Positions 50,141 through 58,333 of a stretch of 64,000 nt of DNA are shown one piece after another. The position numbers and the translations under genes were made by a program. Origin of the DNA: Bacteroidota bacterium (GTDB lineage Bacteria > Bacteroidota > Bacteroidia > Palsa-965); NCBI GenBank assembly GCA_016194975.1, contig JACQAM010000022.1, positions 62,001 through 126,000 on the forward strand, in the 5' to 3' direction. The notes beneath the pieces are model-generated. The model ran no database searches. It worked only from the letters and a program-made list of their open reading frames with translations, and was not told the DNA's origin. Numbering within the stretch: position 1 is the first letter of the stretch; each line of letters opens with the position of its first letter.

Positions 50141-50795
50141 ACAGATAAAGATCAATCAATTCCCTCACAGCCCCATTGCCACCATTCTTCGTCAGTACGA
50201 CATTCACGATATTTTTTATCGCGTCAACAGCATCCGCCGGGCAGGCAGAAAATCCTACCGTGCGCATCACTTCTTCGTCATTCACGTCATCGCCAATGAA
50301 ACAGATATTTTCCGGTTTGATGTTCAGCGCGGCGCACCATTTATTCAGCGTTTCCATTTTAGGAACCTGTGAAACTTCAACGTGAGAAATATTCAGGATC
50401 TCTGCACGTTTGGCAATTATTTTACTCGTATATCCGTGTGAAATAATTCCTGTTTCAATTCCGCGTTTTTTCAACCTGCGGATCATCAATCCATCCTTCG
50501 CATTGAATTTTTTTATCTCGTCGCCATTCTCCGTGTAATAAATTCCGCAATCGGTAAGCACACCATCCACATCCATGATCACGAGTTTAATTTCCTTACT
50601 GCGCTGCTCTTCGCGCAATTCAAGATCTGTTTTCAGAAGGAGATCCGTGGTGATGGAAAATTTTTCGGCGATGTGCGGAATGTCATCCGGCAGCGGACGT
50701 GCGAGATCTTTCATTCCGAGTTCGGAAGAAATTTTTCCTGCTTCGAGATTATTTTTCCGGAGAAGAAAAGAAATATTTGCGGCGTACAAAGACAT
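50139..50795 (-). CDS. HTH-fused KdsC-like HAD phosphatase
   Basis: 218 residues from MSLYAANISFLLRKNNLE; the longer frame runs through an intergenic hairpin. Residues 60-218 are a HAD hydrolase of the KdsC type: nucleophile D75/D77 in IMDVDGVLTD, motif II in IISHGYT, motif III in IGDDVNDEEVM. KdsC releases phosphate from KDO-8-phosphate in LPS synthesis. Residues 5-58 read like a shortened Cro/C1 helix-turn-helix (NISFLLRKNNLEAGKISSEL ... IAEKFSITTDLLLKTD) lacking most of the recognition helix. The substrate could instead be a related sugar or N-acylneuraminate-9-phosphate. Confidence 0.85.
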   Translation of the reverse strand: MSLYAANISFLLRKNNLEAGKISSELGMKDLARPLPDDIPHIAEKFSITTDLLLKTDLELREEQRSKEIKLVIMDVDGVLTDCGIYYTENGDEIKKFNAKDGLMIRRLKKRGIETGIISHGYTSKIIAKRAEILNISHVEVSQVPKMETLNKWCAALNIKPENICFIGDDVNDEEVMRTVGFSACPADAVDAIKNIVNVVLTKNGGNGAVRELIDLYL

Positions 50796-50809
50796 TTGTT
50801 GAGATATGC

Positions 50810-50866
50810 TTTGCGCCCTTGTGCCTTTGCGGTTCAGGTTCACCGCTAAGGCGCGAAGACGCCAAG
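50810..50866. repeat. Imperfect long hairpin between aroF and the phosphatase gene
   Basis: Two arms of about 26 bases (CTTTGCGCCCTTGTGCC.. and its counterpart) around CAGG; most mismatches would be G-U pairs in RNA. It looks like a dispersed CTTTGCG-type intergenic repeat. Confidence 0.55.
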
Positions 50867-50873
50867 TGTAAAT

Positions 50874-51872
50874 TTAGATAATCTTTCTTCCGATTGAATT
50901 AGCAACTGCTTTCAATGAATTGGCGAGCACACGGAACTCATCGTGATTCAATTGCTGACTCGCATCACTCTTCGCCACTTTCGGATTAGGATGAACTTCA
51001 ATCAACAATCCGTCCACGCCCATTGCGCAGCACGCGCGCGCGAGATCGGGCACACCATACGCATAACCGATCGCGTGCGAAGGATCGAGAATGATCGGGA
51101 GATTGGAATATTGTTTCATCCACGCGGCGCCACAGAGATCGAGTGTGAATCTTGTTTTTGTTTCGAATGTTCTTATTCCGCGTTCACACAGGATCACATT
51201 TGGATTTCCGCCGGCAAGAATAAATTCCGCGCATTGTAAAAATTCCTGCAGCGTTGTTCCGAATCCGCGTTTCAGTAAAACAGGTTTCTGTGTTTTGCCG
51301 CAGCGTTTCAGAATTCCGTGATCGTACATCGACTTCGCGCCGATCTGGATGATGTCAGCGTATGCGATGATGTCTTCCACTTGTGTCGCGTCTCGCACTT
51401 CGGTGATAATATTGAAACCATATTTCTCTCTCATTTTCGCAAGCAGTTTCAATCCGTCAATTCCCATTCCCTGGAAAGTGTAAGGCGAAGTGCGCGGTTT
51501 GTATGCGCCGGCACGCAGAGTGGAAATGCCGAGTTCTTTTAAAAGTTGCGCGCTCTGTTCGATCTGTTCTTCCGATTCTACCGAGCAGGGGCCTGCGATG
51601 AGCGCCGTGTGATTCGTATGACCACCGATGGTTGTATTTCCGAATTTAACTGTACGTGTTTCTTTTTTCCACGCGCGCGATGACAATTGCATATCGTCGT
51701 TGAGAACGGTAACGCGATCAGTTTCACTTTGGAATTTTGCATCAAGTTCTTTTGTTGCCGATGGAGTGATGAGCGTGAATTTCTCTTCGCAGTGAATACA
51801 GAACGCTTTGAGTTCTTTCGCGATCTCATTGGCGCGGGATTCGGTTATGTTATGTTTGAGTTCTATGATCAT
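50874..51872 (-). CDS. aroF: 3-deoxy-7-phosphoheptulonate (DAHP) synthase, type I-beta with N-terminal regulatory domain
   Basis: 332 residues. Residues 1-70 form a ferredoxin-like (ACT-like) domain (MIIELKHNITESRANEIAKE) as in the Thermotoga enzyme, which mediates feedback control. The barrel has AGPCSVESEEQI, LRAGAYKPRTSPYTFQG, LLKRGFGTT, LCERGIRTFET and LDPSHAIG, all family signatures. It makes DAHP from PEP and erythrose-4-phosphate, the first step to aromatic amino acids. It lies 27 bases after the restriction gene on the same strand. Confidence 0.95.
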   Translation of the reverse strand: MIIELKHNITESRANEIAKELKAFCIHCEEKFTLITPSATKELDAKFQSETDRVTVLNDDMQLSSRAWKKETRTVKFGNTTIGGHTNHTALIAGPCSVESEEQIEQSAQLLKELGISTLRAGAYKPRTSPYTFQGMGIDGLKLLAKMREKYGFNIITEVRDATQVEDIIAYADIIQIGAKSMYDHGILKRCGKTQKPVLLKRGFGTTLQEFLQCAEFILAGGNPNVILCERGIRTFETKTRFTLDLCGAAWMKQYSNLPIILDPSHAIGYAYGVPDLARACCAMGVDGLLIEVHPNPKVAKSDASQQLNHDEFRVLANSLKAVANSIGRKII

Positions 51873-51899
51873 TTTTTCCGTAAAAATTTTGAGTTCGGG

Positions 51900-52652
51900 T
51901 CAAATAGCCGAATTTAAGATTACGATCTTTTCCCAATCAATGCTTCCATCTGCCTTACAGAATTCTTTCGAAAACTCTAACGTAAATTTGTTTATCATTT
52001 TAGAATATGATTTTTGGTATTCATCGTTTTTCTCTTTTGCCTTATGCCCGAGAGGTTCGATAATGTCCAGGTAAAGTTTACTGTCGCCAGAAATGAATTC
52101 CCAAAACTTTTGTCCACAATATTTGAAATAAATTCCTTTTCTATCCGAATTTTTTTCTTTGCCGTAGCAACAGCCATTTATTGCTATAACATTTAATTTG
52201 GAATTACTTGTCCGTAACGTTTTTCTCGCGGCATTAAATTCAGAAATCATTTTGTTTATCTGACTTCCGTTTCCCCAACTTGGACCAGATTTAATATTAA
52301 CAATATACCTTATTCCATCTAAATCAAACTCAAGATCAATTCCCGCAATTCCCGATTTTTTCCCACCATATACTTTTTCATTAATATAAATAGCGAGACC
52401 CTCAAGCCATGCCCCAAATATAGTTTCCTCGTGTGATGAAATATGCGCGTCAGTTAAATTCTTTACAATCGCCTCCGAAGTAAGAATATATTTTGCTTTA
52501 AATAAATATGGATTTTTCTTTTTAAGAACCGTTTTGAGTTTCAGTTTGTCCAAACTGTCAATTCTTATTTTATGAAAATCACCAATATTGTCTTCAACAT
52601 ATTTAACAACATCTGAAAGATTAAATTTTTCTAATTTCTTTCGATTAGGCAT
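51900..52652 (-). CDS. Type II restriction endonuclease, PmeII-like
   Basis: 250 residues. I recall the pattern NPYLFKAK, SSHEETIFGAWLEGLAIYI, GIDLEFDLDGIRYIVNIKSG, PSWGNGSQI and IIEPLGHKAKE from the PmeII family. The segment D106 ... N119-I-K121 fits the PD-(D/E)XK nuclease core with N in place of the usual acidic residue. It starts within the last codons of the methyltransferase gene (8-base overlap). It is clearly more AT-rich than its neighbours, which suggests transfer. Recognition site unknown. Confidence 0.82.
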   Translation of the reverse strand: MPNRKKLEKFNLSDVVKYVEDNIGDFHKIRIDSLDKLKLKTVLKKKNPYLFKAKYILTSEAIVKNLTDAHISSHEETIFGAWLEGLAIYINEKVYGGKKSGIAGIDLEFDLDGIRYIVNIKSGPSWGNGSQINKMISEFNAARKTLRTSNSKLNVIAINGCCYGKEKNSDRKGIYFKYCGQKFWEFISGDSKLYLDIIEPLGHKAKEKNDEYQKSYSKMINKFTLEFSKEFCKADGSIDWEKIVILNSAI

Positions 52653-53532
52653 TTGTGAGTTTTTTTGCTTTTTTGGACTTAATTTTCGTCTTGTATTTTG
52701 CTTTCGGTTCCATCAAATATAATTCGGTCGGGCTAATTGATCTTTTCACAATTTCAAAGTAATCAGACAAAATTTCAATTCCAATGGAATTTCTTTTCAA
52801 TCGCTGAGCAATTTCAATTGTGGTTCCTGAACCCATGAATGGATCTAAAACCAGATCATATTCTTTTGTAAAAAGTTTTATAAACCAGGCAGGAAGCTCC
52901 TCCGGAAATGCTGCACTATGATTTTTGTTATTGCATTCAGTTGCCAAATGCAAAACGTTGGATGGATACGCTTTGTCTCGATTAACCCAATTAGAAATAT
53001 TTTTTCCGAAACCGCTTCCAACTTTCGAATTGTCTCTTGTTTTGTCTGTCTGACTTAAGTTTTTTAATCGAGTTTTTGCCCAATCTCCCATTGGCACCAT
53101 GACTTCTTCTTGGTACATATTAAACTTCTTGGTCTTATTAAACTGGATCAGCCTTTCCCAAGAGTCTCTAAAACGATTAGGCCATTTTCCCGGGTAAGAA
53201 TTTTTTTTGTGCCAAATAAATTCTTCGGTCCAAAACCAGCCCTGTTTCCGCATTTGAAGAATCAACTCCATTACATAAGTGTGCCTTTCACCGTTAGATA
53301 CTTTTTCTTTAATGTTTAAAACAAAAGTTCCATCGGGCTTTAACACACGCAATAGTTCATGCGAAATTGGAAGAAACCAGTCAACATATTCATCCGGACT
53401 GATTCCGCCATAAGTGTTTTTTCTGCTGTCAGCGTACGGCGGCGAGGTAAAAATGAGATTAACAGAATTAGTCCGTAGTTTTTTCAATTCTTTTGCACAA
53501 TCCCCTAAGATCAAATTAGCTTTAACTTCCAT
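52645..53532 (-). CDS. Type II DNA methyltransferase (beta group, likely N4-cytosine)
   Basis: 295 residues. Motif IV is TSPPYADS (T29-Y33) near the N-terminus and the SAM motif LDPFMGSGTT is near residue 235, so the order is IV - target region - I (beta group). SPPY is typical for N4-cytosine methyltransferases, but N6-adenine is not excluded. It protects DNA from the partner nuclease encoded downstream with an 8-base overlap. AT-rich like its partner. No controller gene is seen. Confidence 0.9.
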   Translation of the reverse strand: MEVKANLILGDCAKELKKLRTNSVNLIFTSPPYADSRKNTYGGISPDEYVDWFLPISHELLRVLKPDGTFVLNIKEKVSNGERHTYVMELILQMRKQGWFWTEEFIWHKKNSYPGKWPNRFRDSWERLIQFNKTKKFNMYQEEVMVPMGDWAKTRLKNLSQTDKTRDNSKVGSGFGKNISNWVNRDKAYPSNVLHLATECNNKNHSAAFPEELPAWFIKLFTKEYDLVLDPFMGSGTTIEIAQRLKRNSIGIEILSDYFEIVKRSISPTELYLMEPKAKYKTKIKSKKAKKLTNA

Positions 53533-53616
53533 AAGGGCTAAATTACAATGAGAAAAGATTACTCATTCAAGTTTTGAAAAATCTTTCCAACAATTAAAAT
53601 AGCGGATAAGAATTAT

Positions 53617-54621
53617 TCAAGCTTCTCCCTTCACAAGGTTGAAGAAGGTGAGTGCGCCGGTCACTTTATTTTCATGGTCAACAACAGGCAAATAGGTGAT
53701 GGCGAAATTTTTTGATTTGATGAGTCGCAACAATTCTTTCACCGTAGCATTTTCATTCACGGTAACAGGAGTACGATTGACCACATCATTTTCCGTAATG
53801 GAATTAAGCGCGTTTATTTTTTTCAGCATTCCTTTTCTCATGTCGGCGTTGCTGATTATTCCTTCGAACTTATTTTTTTCGTCGGCGAGGATCGTGAAAC
53901 CAAGAGCGAAATCTTCTATACTGCGGAGAATATTTTCAAGGGAACGTTCATTCGGTTTCAGCACCGGAATTTCTCCACGGGTCATCATGAAATCTTTCAC
54001 CATGAAATGCGATTCGTTCTCATGTGCTTTTAAATTCAGCAATGCGCTTCCCACAGTTTCCGCTTTGAAAAGATAAGAGCCGCTCACGCTCGCGTACACG
54101 CCCATGTTGCGCAGGATGAAAGAAACTTCCCCGTTCACTCCGCCGTCAACATGAATTCTTTTTTCCGGGAATTTTTTTCTGAACATCCGGATTTTCCTGA
54201 AAATTTCTTTGTTGAATTCTCCGCCGCTTTTTCCGGGAATGGTTGCCATCATGAGAATGAAGTCAAAGCGATCGGCATATTCGGTGAAGACATCAATTTC
54301 AGAAACAGAAGTGATGGCGAGGCCCAATTTCCCTTTAATTCCGGATGGAACAACCAATTTGCCGGGAAGATCTTCATATTGGAAGGTGACAAAATCACAG
54401 GGAGTTTTTTCCAGCAACGGAAAATATTTTTCCGGAGTTTTTGAAATGATATGAAGATCAACGGGCGTTTTGCTCCATTGACGGATCTTCGAAATATCTT
54501 CGAAAACTTTCGGCTCATCGTTACAATCCACATGAAAAAGATCGATGCGGTGTGCGTCGAGATCTTCTACAACTTCTTTCAGGTCGCGTGATGTAGAATA
54601 AATGGAAGCGGAGATTTTCAT
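53617..54621 (-). CDS. Ribulose-phosphate-3-epimerase-like barrel fused to two CBS domains
   Basis: 334 residues from MKISASIYSTSRDL. Residues 1-200 match ribulose-phosphate 3-epimerase: H30 and D32 in FHVDCND, H57 in VDLHII, the loop MATIPGKSGGEF (125-136) and D159 in HVDGGVN, so metal ligands appear intact. Residues about 208-334 are a tandem CBS pair (FMMTRGEIPVLKPNERSLEN ... TPVTVNENATVKELL), the usual adenine-nucleotide sensor. KdsD has SIS-CBS; an epimerase-CBS fusion is not one I know. A perfect -7 box precedes it. Not near other pentose genes. Confidence 0.82.
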   Translation of the reverse strand: MKISASIYSTSRDLKEVVEDLDAHRIDLFHVDCNDEPKVFEDISKIRQWSKTPVDLHIISKTPEKYFPLLEKTPCDFVTFQYEDLPGKLVVPSGIKGKLGLAITSVSEIDVFTEYADRFDFILMMATIPGKSGGEFNKEIFRKIRMFRKKFPEKRIHVDGGVNGEVSFILRNMGVYASVSGSYLFKAETVGSALLNLKAHENESHFMVKDFMMTRGEIPVLKPNERSLENILRSIEDFALGFTILADEKNKFEGIISNADMRKGMLKKINALNSITENDVVNRTPVTVNENATVKELLRLIKSKNFAITYLPVVDHENKVTGALTFFNLVKGEA

Positions 54622-54636
54622 TGGAGAAATTCTGCC

Positions 54637-54644
54637 CAAAGGTA
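54637..54644 (-). promoter_or_regulatory. -7 box TACCTTTG for the epimerase-CBS gene
   Basis: Perfect TAnnTTTG on the minus strand, 15 bases before the ATG. Confidence 0.5.
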
Positions 54645-54800
54645 TGTATTTGGCTGGTAAGCTATGCGATGGATGGAATATCGGATCTGTTTTTCAATGG
54701 GCTTTTCTCTTGTTCTTTTTGCCTGACCAAACCAATGCTAATGGCTACGAAAGTGAACAAGCTGCAATGATCACCACAGTTTTAGTACGCATTCGTATTA

Positions 54801-54834
54801 CGTAACTTTTAGTAGGATTTTCGTATTTCGTACT
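54801..54834. repeat. 34-base direct repeat, copy 2
   Basis: See 50107-50140. It ends at the last base of the SpmA/B-type gene's stop codon. Confidence 0.75.
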
Positions 54835-56075
54835 CAATGCCAGAAGGCATAACTGATGAGTATCGCTGCAATGATCCCTGCGAGGTCTGCTATCAATCCT
54901 GCTCCCACAGCGTAACGTGTTTTCTTTATTCCAACAGAACCGAAATACAATGCAACAATATAAAATGTGGTGTCGCCCGAAGCGTACATCACCGAAGAAA
55001 GTTTTCCCACAAAAGAATCGGGACCGTACGTCGTTTTATTCTTGAGCAGTTCAGCTACCAGCCCCTGTGTTCCGCCACCGCTCAATGGTTTCATTATAGC
55101 AACCGGAATGGTGGGAGTGAAATCTGTATTCACCCCGAGTTTGTGAAAGAACCAATCGAATCCTGCAACGAGATAATCCATCGCACCACTTGCACGGAAA
55201 ACACCAATGGCGATGAGCATTGCAACCAGATAAGGAATAATTTTTATCGACGTGTTGAATCCTTCTTTCGCACCGTCAATGAAAACGGAGAACACGTTCA
55301 GTTTTTTTATTACGCCACCGAAAATAAAAAGTATGATCACCGAAAAAAGAATGAAACTGCTTTCTACATTCGAGATGGTTGTTCTTCGCTCCGGCGTCAT
55401 GTGCGAGAAGGCCCAGATCATAAAAAAAACAAATGCGGTTATCCCGAGCAGCCACGAGAGTAAAACTTTATCGAACAATTTTATTTTCTGCCGGATCGCA
55501 ACAAAAATGAGTCCGCAGAGTGATGCACAATAAGAAGCGATCATGATGGGAACAAAAACGCAAGTGGTATCGGCCGATTGAAAAGAGGCTCTCAGCGCGA
55601 GAATGCTCACAGGGATCAAACAGAATCCGGCCGTGTTCAGCGCAAGAAACATGATCATGGAATTACTCGCTGTTTCTTTTTCGGGATTTATTTCCTGCAT
55701 CGATTGCATCGCTTGTAATCCGAGTGGCGTTGCTGCATTTCCGATGCCGAGCATATTCGCAGAAAAATTCAGAATGATGTGTCCATGCGCAGGATGTCCT
55801 TCGGGAATTTCAGGAAATAATCTGCAGAAAAACGGCCCGATGAGTTTGGCAAGAAAACGTATTGCCCCCGCTTTCTCACCCACGCGCAGCAGGCCCATCC
55901 ACATAGTGAGCGCGCCTGTGAGGCCGAGTGCGACTTCGAATCCTGTTTTTGCAGAATCGAATGTGCCCGACATCATGCTGGAAAAAACAACCGTGTCGCC
56001 GAGGAAGATCAGTTTACAAAGCGCGACGATGAATGCAACAAGAAAAAATCCAACCCAGACGTAATTCAATGCCAT
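54834..56075 (-). CDS. Nucleoside-recognition (Gate) membrane protein, fused SpmA/SpmB type
   Basis: 413 residues from MALNYVWVGFFLVAFIVALCK. Two Gate domains, each like SpmA or SpmB: first half FEVALGLTGALTMWMGLLRVGE, NMLGIGNAATPLGLQAM; second half IIPYLVAMLIAIGVFRASGA, KPLSGGGTQGLVAEL and SGDTTFYIVALYFGSVGI. About ten membrane helices. In Bacteroidota the fused form is common; the substrate is unknown, spore function not relevant here. Confidence 0.9.
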   Translation of the reverse strand: MALNYVWVGFFLVAFIVALCKLIFLGDTVVFSSMMSGTFDSAKTGFEVALGLTGALTMWMGLLRVGEKAGAIRFLAKLIGPFFCRLFPEIPEGHPAHGHIILNFSANMLGIGNAATPLGLQAMQSMQEINPEKETASNSMIMFLALNTAGFCLIPVSILALRASFQSADTTCVFVPIMIASYCASLCGLIFVAIRQKIKLFDKVLLSWLLGITAFVFFMIWAFSHMTPERRTTISNVESSFILFSVIILFIFGGVIKKLNVFSVFIDGAKEGFNTSIKIIPYLVAMLIAIGVFRASGAMDYLVAGFDWFFHKLGVNTDFTPTIPVAIMKPLSGGGTQGLVAELLKNKTTYGPDSFVGKLSSVMYASGDTTFYIVALYFGSVGIKKTRYAVGAGLIADLAGIIAAILISYAFWH

Positions 56076-56184
56076 GAAGTAAAAATAATAAGATAGGAGA
56101 GCGGAGGGCGGAGCCCAGGGCAAACTTTACAACAAGCTAATTGTGAATATCTGATTTTCCGATTGCAGATTCCATGAAAAAATC

Positions 56185-57186
56185 TCAGAGTGAATAGGCG
56201 AGCGAAGCCACATCTTTCAACCGCGCAAGTTCATCGGCATGCCGCTGCAATAATTTTTCCGCGATCTCTTCTTTCACCACCACGTCGAGCGGATCATTCT
56301 TGTAACCGATCATCACGTACACTTTATTCTCTGTGTAAGAAACCGCAACTGCTGTAGCAAAAAGTTTATTCAATTCCAGCAGGTTCACCATGCGTGCGTG
56401 CGTGACGATGAGCGCCGCACCTTTGGTGTCGGTGGTGTAAACCGAAAAATTTTCATCGAAAGAATCATTCCCGGCTATTACTTTTTTCAGGGTGGAATTG
56501 CGGGAATATTTTTTCTCGGTGAGTTCAGCCCATTCATCCACTTCGCCTGAAACTTTTTTCTTCTTCGGAAAAACCCATACATCACAGGGAAAAATTACAG
56601 GACAGTGAATGCGGAAAAAATATCCGTAGAAATGATTCGTTGGCGATTCACGCTGCAGTACTACGCCCGAGCGCGCATCGCGATTGTCCTGCGACTCGGT
56701 TTGCAATGCGATCTGGTAAACTTCCGAAACCACTTTTCCCGAAGGGCCGAAGAGATAATCTTCCCGCTCAATGCGGTTTGCTTTATCACGGAATAATCCG
56801 CTCTTGCGTATATCTTCATTCATCAACCGGTGCGACGAAGCATTCACCCATCCCGGCAAAACGTGCGGAACAATTCTCCGCAACATAAGCCGCTTGTATT
56901 TTCTTGAGATCGTTTCGCGATCAGGAAATTTAAATGTGATCCACGCAACGAAACCAAAAAAACCGAGCGTGGAAACGAGCATCACAATGTAGGGCCATGC
57001 ACGATCATTGTAATTTTCAAGTTCAATCATGAAAGCCATCCACGTCATAACACCCACGTAAAGCAATGAAGCGGAAATCCACAGCGCGGGTTTACGCCGG
57101 AGAACAACGCGTTGCCTTTCGAGTTTCTGCAAACGTTCCTGTTCCTCCTGCGTGAAGAGTGAAAAGTATGTGCGTTGTGAAGACAT
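56185..57186 (-). CDS. DUF3137 membrane protein
   Basis: 333 residues with two membrane helices near residues 35-53 (ALWISASLLYVGVMTWMAF) and 63-83 (WPYIVMLVSTLGFFGFVAWI), then a soluble domain (RIEREDYLFGPSGKVVSEVYQIALQ split here, ENFSVYTTDTKGAALIVT). This layout, with EDYLFG and F.VYTtD, matches DUF3137. Function unknown. A TACCTTTC -7-like box lies 16 bases upstream (57203-57210). Confidence 0.82.
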   Translation of the reverse strand: MSSQRTYFSLFTQEEQERLQKLERQRVVLRRKPALWISASLLYVGVMTWMAFMIELENYNDRAWPYIVMLVSTLGFFGFVAWITFKFPDRETISRKYKRLMLRRIVPHVLPGWVNASSHRLMNEDIRKSGLFRDKANRIEREDYLFGPSGKVVSEVYQIALQTESQDNRDARSGVVLQRESPTNHFYGYFFRIHCPVIFPCDVWVFPKKKKVSGEVDEWAELTEKKYSRNSTLKKVIAGNDSFDENFSVYTTDTKGAALIVTHARMVNLLELNKLFATAVAVSYTENKVYVMIGYKNDPLDVVVKEEIAEKLLQRHADELARLKDVASLAYSL

Positions 57187-57297
57187 GGATTTGTTGAGCA
57201 GCGAAAGGTAGGTAATTTGCCCATGTGCTAATGGGGGAATTTGCCAATGAATTACTGATTACAAATGACAGATTCAAGGATGAACGACAAAATCAAG

Positions 57298-58149
57298 TCA
57301 AGATGTCCACTGCAGTTTTTTCAATTGTGCCGGACTCACGTTAAATGATTTTTCAAAATTCATTCTCGATTCCATATCACTTCCCGGGGCGGAAAGCGAG
57401 AGCTCTTTAATATTTTCTTTATTGAGAAGTGCGGTGACGGTTGGTGTACAAAGATCAAAATGCAGATGATTCACCGGGCATTCGTAAGGCCACGAACTGG
57501 AAATAAGAACAGGCACTGGAGCTTCATTATTAGAAAAAATCACGGAATGAATGTTTTTCATTTTCAGAATTTGCGGTGGAATATCCGTGAAAAGATTATT
57601 GGCAAGATCGAGAACGGTGAGACTATCCATTTCTGCAATGGATGCCGGCAATGTTTTCAAATTATTTACGCGAACCATCAGCACTTCAAGACTTTTCATT
57701 CTTGAAATTTCTTCCGGAATTGTATCTGCAAATGAAACGCCGATGGCGAGGCCTTTCAGTTTGTCGAGGCAACATATTCCCATTGGAAAATCATCGAAAT
57801 TGAAATAAGAGAGCTCGAGGTATTTTAAATTTTTCAATTCTTTCAGGCGTAAAGTGTCAATGCGAATCTTCAGTGGCGCCTGGAGCGAATCGGTTTTCTT
57901 TTCCCGGCAAAATCTTCCCTGTACCGAAAGATGCTCTACATTTCTCAGCAACATAATTTTATCATCGGGAAAAACAGAGTCGCTGTAATTTTCATACTCA
58001 ACAAATGTTGCGCGGAGCGGATTTTTCAATGCGGTTTCGATGGGTTTGCCGCGCTTTTCACTGTACATCGCTTTTTCCGCCGGAGTTTTTTCTGCGTGAA
58101 TGGCAAGAGGGAAGAGTAAAAAAAGTGAAAGAGAAAAAATTCTGTTCAT
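57298..58149 (-). CDS. Secreted leucine-rich repeat protein
   Basis: 283 residues with signal peptide (FSLSLFLLFPLAIHAEK). Five to six LRR units are visible (LKNLKYLELSYFNFDDFPMG, LDKLKGLAIGVSFADTIPEE, MKSLEVLMVRVNNLKTLPAS, MDSLTVLDLANNLFTDIPPQ). No T9SS tail. LRR surfaces bind proteins; the partner is unknown. It is the last minus-strand gene before the divergent SMC-type operon. Confidence 0.82.
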   Translation of the reverse strand: MNRIFSLSLFLLFPLAIHAEKTPAEKAMYSEKRGKPIETALKNPLRATFVEYENYSDSVFPDDKIMLLRNVEHLSVQGRFCREKKTDSLQAPLKIRIDTLRLKELKNLKYLELSYFNFDDFPMGICCLDKLKGLAIGVSFADTIPEEISRMKSLEVLMVRVNNLKTLPASIAEMDSLTVLDLANNLFTDIPPQILKMKNIHSVIFSNNEAPVPVLISSSWPYECPVNHLHFDLCTPTVTALLNKENIKELSLSAPGSDMESRMNFEKSFNVSPAQLKKLQWTS

Positions 58150-58318
58150 GGTGGAAATTTATCATTTAGCTAACAAAACTGTCCATTTTTACAACCAGGA
58201 ATTCATAAATCTTATCAACAAATCAAACAAGTTTTCAGAATGAAAAATAGAAATTTCTCCAATGAAACCAATCTATCCACATTCTATCAACACGGCGTTT
58301 TTCTCTCTGCAAGAAGAA

Positions 58319-58326
58319 TAAATTTG
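58319..58326 (+). promoter_or_regulatory. -7 box TAAATTTG of the kleisin/KITE/SMC operon
   Basis: Perfect TAnnTTTG seven bases before the ATG at 58334; T-rich tract 17-20 bases upstream as possible -33 region. Confidence 0.55.
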
Positions 58327-58333
58327 TGTGCTT

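Noticed and set aside
50874-51872. KDO-8-phosphate synthase (KdsA) next to the KdsC-like gene
   Set aside because: The ACT-like N-terminal domain and the barrel motifs fit type I-beta DAHP synthase better.
50107-54834. Genomic island bounded by attachment sites
   Set aside because: No integrase and the block includes aroF; repeats are listed, but an island is not supported.
54837-55463. 208-residue open frame opposite the SpmA/B-type gene
   Set aside because: The minus-strand protein has a full family pattern; this one is rich in Cys/His/Arg without any motif.
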